Of a stretch of 17,052 bases of DNA, positions 7,178 to 14,345 are shown piece after piece. Positions within the stretch are counted from its first letter, which is position 1. Every line of letters starts with the position of its first letter. Made by a program: the position numbers and the translations under genes. The notes under the pieces are model-generated. The model was not told where the DNA came from, searched no databases, and saw only the letters and a list, made by a program, of their open reading frames with translations. This DNA comes from a bacterium (GTDB taxonomy: Bacteria > UBA9089 > JAHJRX01), in the NCBI GenBank assembly GCA_030017825.1, contig JASEGW010000023.1, positions 1-17,052 on the forward strand, read 5' to 3'.

Positions 7178-7293
7178 GAGTGGGTGCTGGAAATAGGGTA
7201 TGGTTGAGATATTGTGACACTCCAAGAGGAAATGGGGAGAAACAGGGAATACAAACTTCGACCTGTAGTTACTGCGCCAGCGTTCTATTCTAC
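7178..7293 (+). ncRNA. Group II intron domain VI with bulged branch-point A and long terminal loop
   Basis: A 3-nt joiner follows domain V. GAG-U-GGGUGCUGG (7178-7190) pairs with CCAGCGUUC-U-A-UUC (7277-7290). A7287 is left bulged, 7th from the 3' end, where the lariat branch point is expected. The terminal loop 7191-7276 is 86 nt and contains an ACAGG/CCUGU hairpin (7242-7246, 7262-7266). Domain VI is normally a short hairpin, so this is an insertion. Confidence 0.75.
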
Positions 7294-7439
7294 TTAATGT
7301 TCAGAAATATTAATTCTTAAACTTATATTTAAATCGAATTCAGGTTATTTAAGTTAAAATAAGCTAAAAAGGTGAAGCAGCAACTCAAAAATGGAGTTTT
7401 GAAATAGATAAAAATTTAATTATTTAAAGGGAGATAATC

Positions 7440-7640
7440 TTGTTAACTTGTTGTGAAAAATGTAAAAATTATACCCATTGTGAAAGAAAATGGATTTTAG
7501 GAGAAAAAGGCATTAATCCTTCTTGTTGTGTAGAATGTGAAGAATTTAATGTATGTATAGAAAAAAATACTTTAGAGAGATGGGATATCATTCATGGAAA
7601 AATGGCAAATAAGAAGAAAAGTAATAATATTTTTTTATAA
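7440..7640 (+). CDS. Small protein with duplicated Cys4 motif
   Basis: A 66-residue protein with eight cysteines in two identically spaced sets: C4, C5, C8, C14 and C29, C30, C33, C39 (CCxxCx5C twice, exactly 25 residues apart). The flanks also agree (CCEKCKNYTHCERK and CCVECEEFNVCIEK), so it looks like an internal duplication. The spacing suggests two metal sites or one shared site, for zinc or iron-sulfur; this is inferred. The C-terminus is basic. The TTG start is chosen because GGGAG lies 6 nt upstream and no other start keeps the first Cys set. It follows the family A mobile element and precedes the Lrp operon by 122 bases, apparently standing alone. I do not recognise the family. Confidence 0.7.
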   Translation: MLTCCEKCKNYTHCERKWILGEKGINPSCCVECEEFNVCIEKNTLERWDIIHGKMANKKKSNNIFL

Positions 7641-7762
7641 GATACTACATTCAAATCCTATAATTAAACTCCAAAACTTCCAACCCATTAACTCTTCAAC
7701 TCTAAAGCTTCAATGTATTTTTAGGTTAAAATATAAATAAAAAGTAATATATGAGGTGAGCT

Positions 7763-8245
7763 ATGAAAGATATATTAAAGATATTATCTAGGAATGGAAA
7801 AGAAAAGCCAGAGAAAATTGCTACTATGGTAGGAAAGACCAAAGATGAAATAGAAAAGATAATAAAAGAAATGGAAGAAAAGAAAGTTATCATAAAATAC
7901 AAGGCTTTAATAGATTGGGAAAAAGCTGGTGAAGATATTGTTTATGCTTTTATAGATGTGAAAGTTATTCCAGAACGAGATGTAGGTTTTGATGCTGTGG
8001 CTAAAAGAATTTATAAATATCCTGAAGTTCATTCTATGTATTTGATGTCTGGTTCCTATGATTTTTCGGTAGTAGTAGCTGGCAAAACCATGAAAGAAGT
8101 AGCTTATTTTGTAGCAGAACGTTTAGCTACTATTGAGCAAGTTCAGAGTACAGCTACTCACTTTGTTTTAAAAACGTATAAAATAGATGATGAGATCGTA
8201 GTTTCTTTAGAAGATAAAGATAAAAGATTAAAGGTGAGCTATTAA
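7763..8245 (+). CDS. Lrp/AsnC family transcriptional regulator
   Basis: The 160-residue protein has a winged helix-turn-helix at about 1-50 (KDILKILSRNGKEKPEKIATMVGKT) and a RAM/ligand-binding domain at about 58-140 with the DIVYAFIDVKVIPERD strand and the GSYDFSVVVAG turn. Lrp/AsnC proteins bind DNA as dimers or octamers and sense amino acids. The first HTH helix is short compared with classical Lrp, as in many small AsnC-like regulators. GAGGTGAG lies just before the ATG. Three bases separate its stop from the aminotransferase start, so it probably regulates its own operon in response to an amino acid such as glycine, serine or an aromatic one; the ligand is inferred. Confidence 0.9.
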   Translation: MKDILKILSRNGKEKPEKIATMVGKTKDEIEKIIKEMEEKKVIIKYKALIDWEKAGEDIVYAFIDVKVIPERDVGFDAVAKRIYKYPEVHSMYLMSGSYDFSVVVAGKTMKEVAYFVAERLATIEQVQSTATHFVLKTYKIDDEIVVSLEDKDKRLKVSY

Positions 8246-8248
8246 GAT

Positions 8249-9412
8249 ATGAAGAATTTTATCAATAAAAAAGTATTAGAAATTCCGCCTTCTGGGATTA
8301 GGCGGTTTTTTGATATTATTGCTACTATGGATGAAGTTATTTCTTTGGGGGTGGGAGAACCAGATTTTGATACTCCATGGCATATAAGAGAGTCAAGTAT
8401 ATATTATATTGAGCAAGGATATACTACTTATACTTCAAACTCCGGATTAATAGAATTAAGAGAAACTATTTCCAAAAAACTTTTTCAAGAGCACTATTTA
8501 GAGTACAATTCCCAAGATCAAGTGTTAATTACCGTAGGAGTAAGCGAAGGATTAGATTTAGCTCTACGAGCTATATTAAATCCAGGAGATGAAGTAATTG
8601 TTCATGAACCATCTTATGTTTCTTATAAACCTTGTATAATTATGGCCGGGGGAGTTCCTGTGGTAGTGGAGACTAAATTAGATGATGATTTTCAATTAAG
8701 AGCAGAAGATGTAGAAAAAGTTATTACTAAAAAAACAAAAGCTATTTTAATCTCTTATCCAAATAATCCTACAGGAGCCATCATAAATAAAGATAATTTA
8801 ACAAAAATTGCTAAGATTGTGGAAAAATATGATCTTCTTGTGATCTCTGATGAAATATATGGGTATTTAACTTATAAAGGAGAACATACTTGTTTTGCTA
8901 CTTTGCCAGGAATGAAAGATCGAACTATTTTATTAAATGGATTTTCTAAGGCTTATGCCATGACTGGGTGGCGTATTGCTTATGCTGCTTCTAATAGAGA
9001 TATTATAAAAGCTATGACTAAGATTCATCAATATACTATGCTTTGTGCTCCTATTATTAGCCAAAAAGCTGCCATAGAGGCTTTAAATAATGGGTACTCT
9101 TATATGAAAAGTATGATTGAAGAATATAACCAGAGAAGGAGATTGATAATAGAGAGCTTGAATAAAATTGGTTTAAATTGTTTTAAGGCCTTAGGCGCTT
9201 TTTATGTTTTTCCGTCTATAGAAAATACTATCTTAAGTGATGAAGAATTTGCTGAAAAATTACTTTTGGAAGAAAAGGTAGCTGTTGTGCCAGGATCAGC
9301 TTTTGGAGATTGTGGGCGAAATTTTATTCGCTGTTCTTATGCTACCTCTTTAAATGAAATAGAAGAAGCGTTAAAAAGAATACAAAGATTTTTTGAAAGG
9401 TATAAGAAATGA
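8249..9412 (+). CDS. Class I/II PLP-dependent aminotransferase
   Basis: A fold-type I aminotransferase of 387 residues, normal length. Visible sites are GVGEPDFDTP (34-43), SYPNNPTG with NNPTG at 172-176, DEIY at 201-204, the PLP lysine K234 in NGFSKAYAMTGWR, and the substrate-carboxylate arginine R361 in NFIRCSYA. The sequence resembles the aspartate/aromatic aminotransferase subgroup common in archaea and anaerobic bacteria, but the substrate cannot be fixed. AAGGTGAG lies upstream within the end of the Lrp gene. Its stop overlaps the glyA start (ATGA), so the two are translationally coupled. A role in amino-acid interconversion with GlyA fits. Confidence 0.92.
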   Translation: MKNFINKKVLEIPPSGIRRFFDIIATMDEVISLGVGEPDFDTPWHIRESSIYYIEQGYTTYTSNSGLIELRETISKKLFQEHYLEYNSQDQVLITVGVSEGLDLALRAILNPGDEVIVHEPSYVSYKPCIIMAGGVPVVVETKLDDDFQLRAEDVEKVITKKTKAILISYPNNPTGAIINKDNLTKIAKIVEKYDLLVISDEIYGYLTYKGEHTCFATLPGMKDRTILLNGFSKAYAMTGWRIAYAASNRDIIKAMTKIHQYTMLCAPIISQKAAIEALNNGYSYMKSMIEEYNQRRRLIIESLNKIGLNCFKALGAFYVFPSIENTILSDEEFAEKLLLEEKVAVVPGSAFGDCGRNFIRCSYATSLNEIEEALKRIQRFFERYKK

Positions 9413-10644
9413 ATAAATTATGGGAGGTTGATCCAGAAATAGCCCAAGTAATAGAAAAAGAAAAAGAGAGACAAGAAGAAAAGTTAGAAATGATTGCTTC
9501 TGAGAATACAGTGAGCGAAGCTATCCTTATTGCCCAGGGTTCTATTCTTACTAATAAATATGCTGAAGGCTATCCTGGAAGAAGATATTATGGTGGATGT
9601 GAAAATGTAGATTCTGCTGAAAGCTTAGCCCAAGAAAGAGCAAAAATTGTTTTTGGGGCAGAACATGTAAATGTTCAACCTCATTCTGGTTCTCAGGCAA
9701 ATATGGCTGTTTATTTTGGAGTGTTAAAACCTGGAGATAAAGTATTAGGATTAGACCTTAGACATGGAGGACATTTAACTCACGGAAGTCCAGTAAACTT
9801 TTCTGGAATGTTATATCAAGTAATTTCTTATGGTTTAAATAAAGAGACGCAACTAATAGATTATGAAGAAGTTGAAGCGATTGCCCTTAGAGAAAGACCT
9901 AAAATGATAATTGCTGGAGCAAGTGCTTATCCCCGAAAGATAGATTTTTCTATATTTCAAAAGATTGCTAAAAAAGTAAGAGCTTTTTTAATGGCAGATA
10001 TTGCTCATATTGCAGGTCTTATTGCCGCTAAATTACATCCAAACCCTATGTCTTTTTGTGATTTTGTAACTTCTACTACTCATAAAACCTTACGAGGCCC
10101 TCGAGGAGGAATGATCTTATGCAAGAAGAAATATGCTAAAATTATTGATAAGATGATTTTTCCAGGTATTCAAGGAGGTCCTTTAATGCATATTATTGCT
10201 GCTAAAGCAGTGTGCTTAAAAGAAGCTATGAGTGAAAAATTTATTACTTACCAAACTCAAATTATAAAAAATGCTAAAATTTTAGCAGAAAGTTTAATTG
10301 ATTATGGATTTAAATTAATTAGTGGAGGAACTGATACTCATTTAATATTAATTGACTTGAGAAATAAAGGACTTACTGGAGCTAAGGCTGAAGAAATGTT
10401 AGGTAAAGCAGGAATTACCGTAAATAAAAATACAGTTCCTTTTGATACAGAGTCAGCTTTTATAACCAGCGGAATAAGGTTAGGTACTCCTACTTTAACT
10501 TCCCGAGGCATGAAAGAAGAAGAAATGAAGAAAGTGGCTTACTTAATAGATGAAGTAATTTCTTCTAAAGGCGAAAAAAATGTAATTTTCAAGATAAGAG
10601 AAGAAGTAGGAAATTTATGCAAGAAATTTCCTTTGTATAATTAG
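9409..10644 (+). CDS. glyA: Serine hydroxymethyltransferase
   Basis: GlyA converts serine and tetrahydrofolate to glycine and 5,10-methylene-tetrahydrofolate in the cytoplasm. The 411-residue length is normal. Family motifs in order are LEMIASENTVS (26-36), TNKYAEGYPGRRYYGGCENVD (48-68), NVQPHSGSQAN (88-98), ADIAHIAGLIA (196-206; D197 and H200 contact PLP) and TSTTHKTLRGPRGG (221-234), where K226 forms the Schiff base. SGIRLGTPTLTSRGM near the C-terminus is also diagnostic. The ATG overlaps the aminotransferase stop by 4 nt. It is the last gene of the Lrp-aminotransferase-glyA set; a short inverted-repeat element follows 63 nt after the stop. Confidence 0.98.
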   Translation: MNKLWEVDPEIAQVIEKEKERQEEKLEMIASENTVSEAILIAQGSILTNKYAEGYPGRRYYGGCENVDSAESLAQERAKIVFGAEHVNVQPHSGSQANMAVYFGVLKPGDKVLGLDLRHGGHLTHGSPVNFSGMLYQVISYGLNKETQLIDYEEVEAIALRERPKMIIAGASAYPRKIDFSIFQKIAKKVRAFLMADIAHIAGLIAAKLHPNPMSFCDFVTSTTHKTLRGPRGGMILCKKKYAKIIDKMIFPGIQGGPLMHIIAAKAVCLKEAMSEKFITYQTQIIKNAKILAESLIDYGFKLISGGTDTHLILIDLRNKGLTGAKAEEMLGKAGITVNKNTVPFDTESAFITSGIRLGTPTLTSRGMKEEEMKKVAYLIDEVISSKGEKNVIFKIREEVGNLCKKFPLYN

Positions 10645-10707
10645 ATTATTCTAAAACATAGATTAATAAGTATTTTAAAGCACTGCGTTTATCTTTTTCT
10701 GTTAAAT

Positions 10708-10772
10708 AACCTGAGTTCAACATAAGAATATATTCCTTTATTTTAAGCTTATATTTAAATCGAACTCAGGTT
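10708..10772. mobile_element. 65-bp MITE, family A, with AAAT target duplication
   Basis: AACCTGAGTTC (10708-10718) and GAACTCAGGTT (10762-10772) are perfect inverted repeats and match the ends of the large element at 6617-7346. AAAT flanks both sides (10704-10707 and 10773-10776). The interior also matches the large element from both ends and meets at AAGCTT (10745-10750), lacking the inner core and the intron. The remaining intergenic sequence 10777-10854 shows no gene. Confidence 0.78.
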
Positions 10773-10854
10773 AAATAATAATTGAAAGTAGTTAGTAAAT
10801 AATTAAATGATGATTAACTTAAATAAAATATTTTTCTACTCATTATTTATCAAT

Positions 10855-10880
10855 TAGACTAATTTTTTAGACTAATTTTT
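10855..10880. repeat. 13-bp tandem duplication across the rpmB 3' end
   Basis: TAGACTAATTTTT occurs twice in perfect tandem (10855-10867, 10868-10880). The copy at 10868-10880 encodes the last residues of L28 and most of its stop; the other copy repeats the stop region downstream, leaving the protein unchanged. Confidence 0.85.
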
Positions 10881-11058
10881 GCACTTTTCCTGAACGAAGG
10901 CAGTTAGTACAAACATTTATATGAGCTACAGTTTTATTAACCATAGCCTTTATTCTTTGTAGGTTAGGCATCCATCTTCGTTTAGTTTTAATATTAGAAT
11001 GGCTGACCTTATGTCCTACCATAGGACCTTTTCCACAAATATTACAAACCTTAGCCAT
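10867..11058 (-). CDS. rpmB: 50S ribosomal protein L28
   Basis: The 63-residue protein has the full L28 pattern: MAKVCNICGKGPMVGHKVSHS at the start, KRRWMPNLQRIKA in the middle and a second Cys pair near the end. Cysteines 5, 8, 50 and 53 form a zinc-ribbon CxxC...CxxC set, the zinc-binding form of L28. On the minus strand AAGGAG lies 6 nt before the ATG. It is the only convincing minus-strand gene and stands alone between the glyA operon and the palindrome array. Its 3' end carries a 13-bp tandem duplication. Confidence 0.97.
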   Translation of the reverse strand: MAKVCNICGKGPMVGHKVSHSNIKTKRRWMPNLQRIKAMVNKTVAHINVCTNCLRSGKVQKLV

Positions 11059-11108
11059 TTTATTCTCCTTGATATTTTAGACTGTTTATAGCACCTATTA
11101 ATCATAAT

Positions 11109-11139
11109 TTGACATAGAGCAAATTGATTTAACTATAAA
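11109..11139 (+). promoter_or_regulatory. Possible promoter in the rpmB/M50 intergenic region
   Basis: A perfect TTGACA (11109-11114) is followed after 19 bp by TATAAA (11134-11139). The spacing is longer than ideal. It would point toward the M50-trpS operon through the palindrome array, leaving a leader of about 265 nt. A weak candidate. Confidence 0.25.
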
Positions 11140-11157
11140 CGAACATTATTTATTACA

Positions 11158-11318
11158 TGTCCCGTAGGGACAACATATCGGTAGCAATAAATATCATACA
11201 AACATAAATGCCGTAGGCATGATATATTTAAAATTCAATCGGTTTAAAAACATATCGTTCCTACGGAACTGATTAATTTGTATATGGTTTTCTACCGATA
11301 TTATGTTCCTAACGGAAC
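11158..11318. repeat. Array of four REP-like palindromes with variable arms
   Basis: Four short palindromes share a CCGTAGG/CCTACGG-like centre but have different arms: GTCCCGTAGGGAC (11159-11171), ATGCCGTAGGCAT (11208-11220), GTTCCTACGGAAC (11257-11269) and GTTCCTAACGGAAC (11305-11318). ATATCGGTAG (11175-11184) and its exact reverse complement CTACCGATAT (11292-11301) each lie 3 nt from a palindrome, so the outer two units form an inverted pair. No coding capacity is seen. This array is the main content of the gap 11059-11410. Confidence 0.8.
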
Positions 11319-11410
11319 AATTATTCTCATACCTTATTTATCTACATTGTCCTATGTCCACTTTTGGTTAATAACTGCTATAGTAACTAGATATTGAATT
11401 GGAGACTTTA

Positions 11411-12028
11411 TTGAATTTAACTAATATGCTTATTTCTGTGTGTATATTTATTATGGCTGTAGCTGTTCATGAAGTGGCTCATGGTTGGACAGCTTTTAGA
11501 TATGGTGATTCTACTGCTTCCGATGCTGGAAGACTTACCTTTAATCCCTTAGTACATTTAGACTTAGTAGGTTCTTTTATTTTGCCTTTGGCTTTAATTT
11601 TACTTGGTGTTCCAGCGCTAGGTTGGGCAAAACCTGTACCTGTTAATTTTAATAATTTAAATCACCCTAAAAAAGATATGATTTTGGTGGCTCTTGCTGG
11701 ACCTATTGTTAATATTATAATGGCTATTCTGTTTTCTATTCCTATTAGATTAAATTTTTTTGATGAGTATTCTTTTTTAGGAAAATTGTGTTTTAATGGA
11801 ATCATAATCAATTTAATATTAGCTATCTTTAACATGATTCCTGTTCCTCCTTTAGATGGATCCAGAATAGTAACAGGTTTGCTTCCATGGAAGTATGTAT
11901 TTAGGTATAATAAATTAGAGCCTTATGGATTCATTATTCTCTTGATAATGCTTTGGGGTGGTCTTTTACAAAATGTAATCTTGCCTTTTGTAGGAAGTTT
12001 AGTTTCTATATTGATAGGAGTAAAGTAA
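11411..12028 (+). CDS. Site-2 protease family (M50) integral membrane metalloprotease
   Basis: A small membrane metalloprotease of 205 residues. The zinc motif HEVAH lies in the first hydrophobic segment (VAVHEVAHGWTAFRYGD), followed by AGRLTFNPLVHLDLVGS and GWAKPVPVNFNN, both standard in this subgroup. The third metal ligand is in NMIPVPPLDGSRI. Five or so hydrophobic segments are visible. The reading frame opens earlier at TTG 11399, but TTG 11411 is preferred because GGAG lies 6 nt before it. Its stop directly abuts the trpS start. This family sits next to trpS and scpA in many bacteria; its substrate is generally unknown. Confidence 0.92.
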   Translation: MNLTNMLISVCIFIMAVAVHEVAHGWTAFRYGDSTASDAGRLTFNPLVHLDLVGSFILPLALILLGVPALGWAKPVPVNFNNLNHPKKDMILVALAGPIVNIIMAILFSIPIRLNFFDEYSFLGKLCFNGIIINLILAIFNMIPVPPLDGSRIVTGLLPWKYVFRYNKLEPYGFIILLIMLWGGLLQNVILPFVGSLVSILIGVK

Positions 12029-13018
12029 TTGGTTGATAAGGGTATTGTTCTAAGCGGAATGAGACCTACGGGTAAATTGCATTTAGGCAACTTAATGGGG
12101 GCTTTAAATATGTGGATAAAGCTTCAGAAAGAATATTCTTGCTTTTTTATGGTGGCAGATCTTCATGCTCTTACTACTGATTATGGTGATACCAAAGAAA
12201 TTAGAGAGAATATTGTGCAGATGGTTATTGACTGGTTGAGCGTAGGCATAGATCCTAAAAATACGGTAATATTTAGGCAATCTGAAATTTTGGAACATTC
12301 TGAGCTTTGCCTTCTTCTTTCAAATATAACTCCTTTACCTTGGTTATTTAGAAATCCCACTTATAAAGAGCAGTTAAAAGAGCTTAAAAAAGAAGAAATT
12401 TTTACCCATGGTTTTTTAGGTTATCCTGTATTGCAGGCTGCTGATATTTTATTATACAAAAGTAAAATAGTTCCAGTAGGTATTGATCAACTTCCACATT
12501 TAGAATTGACTCGAGAAATTGCTAGAAGATTTAATAATTTATATAAAAAAGTATTTCCTATTCCCCGACAAATATTAACAGAGTCACCAAAATTGACAGG
12601 TACTGATGGAAGGAAGATGAGTAAAAGTTATAACAATTGTATTTACATAAGTGATGACAAAGAAAGCATTATCAAGAAAGTAAAAAATATGATTACAGAT
12701 CCAGCAAGGATTAGAGTAAGCGATAAAGGTCACCCTGATATTTGTAGCGTTTTTGCTTTATTTAATAATTTTCCTCATCACTTTGCAAAATATGACATAG
12801 AAAGAGAATGCAAAGAAGGAAAATTGCCTTGTGTAGAGTGTAAGCAATGGCTATATTCATCTGTTCTTGAAGATTTAAAAGAAAATTATGAAAAAAGATT
12901 ATATTATGAAAAAAATAAAGAAGAAATAAATAAAGTATTAGAGCTTGGAAAAGAAAAAGCTCTTAGAATAGCCCGAAAGACAATGGAAGAAGTAAAGCAA
13001 GCTATGCAGTTGGCCTGA
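12029..13018 (+). CDS. trpS: Tryptophanyl-tRNA synthetase
   Basis: TrpS charges tRNA-Trp with tryptophan in the cytoplasm. The 329-residue length is normal for the bacterial class I enzyme. Signatures are GMRPTGKLHLGNL at 10-22 (HIGH equivalent HLGN, 18-21), the conserved FLGYPVLQAADILLYK (129-144), VPVGIDQLPHLELTREIARRFN (148-169) and GRKMSKS with KMSKS at 196-200. The start is TTG with AGGAG 8 nt upstream, immediately after the M50 stop. The scpA gene follows after an 80-base gap that holds no clear terminator. Confidence 0.98.
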   Translation: MVDKGIVLSGMRPTGKLHLGNLMGALNMWIKLQKEYSCFFMVADLHALTTDYGDTKEIRENIVQMVIDWLSVGIDPKNTVIFRQSEILEHSELCLLLSNITPLPWLFRNPTYKEQLKELKKEEIFTHGFLGYPVLQAADILLYKSKIVPVGIDQLPHLELTREIARRFNNLYKKVFPIPRQILTESPKLTGTDGRKMSKSYNNCIYISDDKESIIKKVKNMITDPARIRVSDKGHPDICSVFALFNNFPHHFAKYDIERECKEGKLPCVECKQWLYSSVLEDLKENYEKRLYYEKNKEEINKVLELGKEKALRIARKTMEEVKQAMQLA

Positions 13019-13098
13019 AGACAGATATCAAAAATTAAATTTTTGTTATTTCTATAAAATAGAAAAGAATTAATAATTAAGTACATGGAAAATGAAAA

Positions 13099-13797
13099 GT
13101 GTATCAAGTAAATTTAAATGTATTTAAAGGACCCTTTGATTTATTGCTATATTTGATTAAAAAGCAAGAAGTAGATATTTATGATATTTCTATATCGGAA
13201 ATTACTGATGAATACTTAACTCATTTGAATAAAATAGAAACATTAGATTTAAATGAATTGAGTAGATTCTTGGTAATAGCGGCAATTTTAATTCAAATAA
13301 AATCCAAAGCTCTGCTTCCAGAAAAAGAAAAAAATGAGTTAGAAATAGAGGAAGAAGAAACAGAAAGTGAGCTTTCTCGAAAATTAGCTAATTATAAGAA
13401 GTATCAAGAAATTACCAAAATACTAGAACAATACAAAGAAGATAATGAAGAAATATATACTAAACTTCATCAAGAAGAAGAAAAAGAGTTAGATTTGGAG
13501 AGTTTAAAGTTAAAAGATCTTATCGTGGCTTTCTCTGAGATTATTAAGGAGTTTTCTCAGAAAGAAGATGTTTTGGAAGTTAGAGGAGAAGAGATAAGCT
13601 TGTTAGATAAGATAGAAGAAATTAATGAAATTGTTTCCAAAAGAGAAAATGTTAGGTTTTCAGAAATTTTTGCAAGATGTCGCAGCAAAATGGAGTTAAT
13701 TGTGGCCTTTTTAGCTTTATTGGAATTAATTAGAAGAAAAAAAGTAAGAGCATTTCAAAAAGAACATTTTTCTGAAATATGGCTTTCAAGTGCATGA
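13099..13797 (+). CDS. scpA: Segregation and condensation protein A
   Basis: ScpA is the kleisin subunit that bridges SMC heads in the chromosome condensation complex. The 232-residue protein begins with the family signature FKGPFDLLLYLIKKQEVDIYDISISEITDEYL (about 9-40). The acidic middle (EIEEEETESE) and the C-terminal winged helix (VRFSEIFARCRSKMELIVAFLALLELIRRKKV) are present. The start is GTG; the nearby ATGs at 13085 and 13092 are in other frames, and the RBS is weak (GGAAAA). It overlaps scpB, its complex partner. Confidence 0.96.
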   Translation: MYQVNLNVFKGPFDLLLYLIKKQEVDIYDISISEITDEYLTHLNKIETLDLNELSRFLVIAAILIQIKSKALLPEKEKNELEIEEEETESELSRKLANYKKYQEITKILEQYKEDNEEIYTKLHQEEEKELDLESLKLKDLIVAFSEIIKEFSQKEDVLEVRGEEISLLDKIEEINEIVSKRENVRFSEIFARCRSKMELIVAFLALLELIRRKKVRAFQKEHFSEIWLSSA

Positions 13798-14345
13798 GAA
13801 TGGATAAACAAGATTTAAAAAATATTATTGAGTGCTTCTTATTTGTAACTAACGAGCCTATTCCTATAGATAGAATTGCTCGTTTTTTTAATGTAAAGGA
13901 AAAGCCTGTTAAGGATATTATTTATGAACTCAAAGAGGAATATAATGAAAATAATCGAGGCCTTTTACTCATAGAAGTGGCCAATGGATTTCAAGTAGCT
14001 ACTAAACCTCAATATGGAAAATGGGTTAGAAACTTCTTTAGGCTTCCAAAAAAGATAAAGCTTACCAAGCCCACCATAGAAACTCTTTCTATAATAGCCT
14101 TTAATCAGCCTATTGTTAAGGCAGAGATTGAAGATATTAGAGGAGTGGAAGTGAGAATGATTTTGGCCAATTTATTAGAGCATGATTTAATAAAGATTGT
14201 AGGACGCAAAGAGACGATTGGAAGACCACTTTTATACGGAACAACAGATAAATTCCTGAAAGCTTTTGGGCTAAAAGATCTTAGCATGTTGCCAAAGATT
14301 GAGGAGATAGAGGAAATTTTTGATGACTTTGGAGCGACTGCATAA
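13794..14345 (+). CDS. scpB: Segregation and condensation protein B
   Basis: ScpB is the dimeric winged-helix subunit of the SMC-ScpAB complex. Two winged helices are visible: the N-terminal part (LKNIIECFLFVTNEPIPIDRIARFFNV) and the second domain (LTKPTIETLSIIAFNQPIVKAEIEDIRGV), the latter diagnostic. RPLLYGTTDKFLKAFGL closes the conserved region. The frame is open from ATG 13779, but 13794 gives an ATGA overlap with scpA and ATG 13800 is also possible; none has a strong RBS, which fits translational coupling. Its 3' end overlaps the pseudouridine synthase gene by 23 nt. Confidence 0.95.
   Translation: MRMDKQDLKNIIECFLFVTNEPIPIDRIARFFNVKEKPVKDIIYELKEEYNENNRGLLLIEVANGFQVATKPQYGKWVRNFFRLPKKIKLTKPTIETLSIIAFNQPIVKAEIEDIRGVEVRMILANLLEHDLIKIVGRKETIGRPLLYGTTDKFLKAFGLKDLSMLPKIEEIEEIFDDFGATA

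Larger units (their letters stand above)
6760..7293 (+). ncRNA. ORF-less group II intron, 534 nt
   Basis: The boundaries are set by the empty copy at 1-75. The intron starts GCGCGCC (consensus GUGYG, so U2 is C) and ends UAC. The 5' exon CUAA-UUUCAA (6750-6759) pairs with EBS2 UUAG (6897-6900, in the loop of hairpin CCAU/AUGG) and with EBS1 UUGGAA (7011-7016, in the loop of GUAG/CUAC). A7010, just 5' of EBS1, can pair with the first 3' exon base U7294 (delta-delta'). CUUAAGGC/GCCUUAAG (7068-7075, 7118-7125) closes a domain III-like region. GAUAA-GCAG-UUAUC (7125-7138) is a minimal domain IV where a maturase gene would normally sit. Domains V and VI follow. Splicing or mobility would need a maturase from elsewhere. 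Confidence 0.88.
6617..7346. mobile_element. Family A inverted-repeat element carrying the repeat core and a group II intron
   Basis: The left end AACCTGAGTTCGA (6617-6629) and the right end TCGAATTCAGGTT (7334-7346) are inverted repeats with one mismatch. They are flanked by ATTT on both sides (6613-6616 and 7347-7350), a 4-bp target duplication. A second, nested inverted repeat of 22 nt with one mismatch lies at 6654-6675 and 7303-7324. Without the intron the element is 196 bp. No transposase gene is present. The minus-strand open frame at 6679-6894 runs into intron antisense sequence and is not a gene. This element and the sequence after it explain most of the gene-free stretch 6548-7439; 6548-6612 and 7351-7427 show nothing clear. 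Confidence 0.75.

Noticed and set aside
7367..7405. Leader before the Cys-rich gene considered as a riboswitch or short peptide
   Set aside because: The only pairing is AACTC/GAGTT, and the short GTG frame has no RBS. It matches no riboswitch class I know.
7641..7762. CTTCAA/AACTCC-like repetition before the Lrp gene
   Set aside because: The similarity is loose and has no constant period or symmetry, so it was not called as an operator array.
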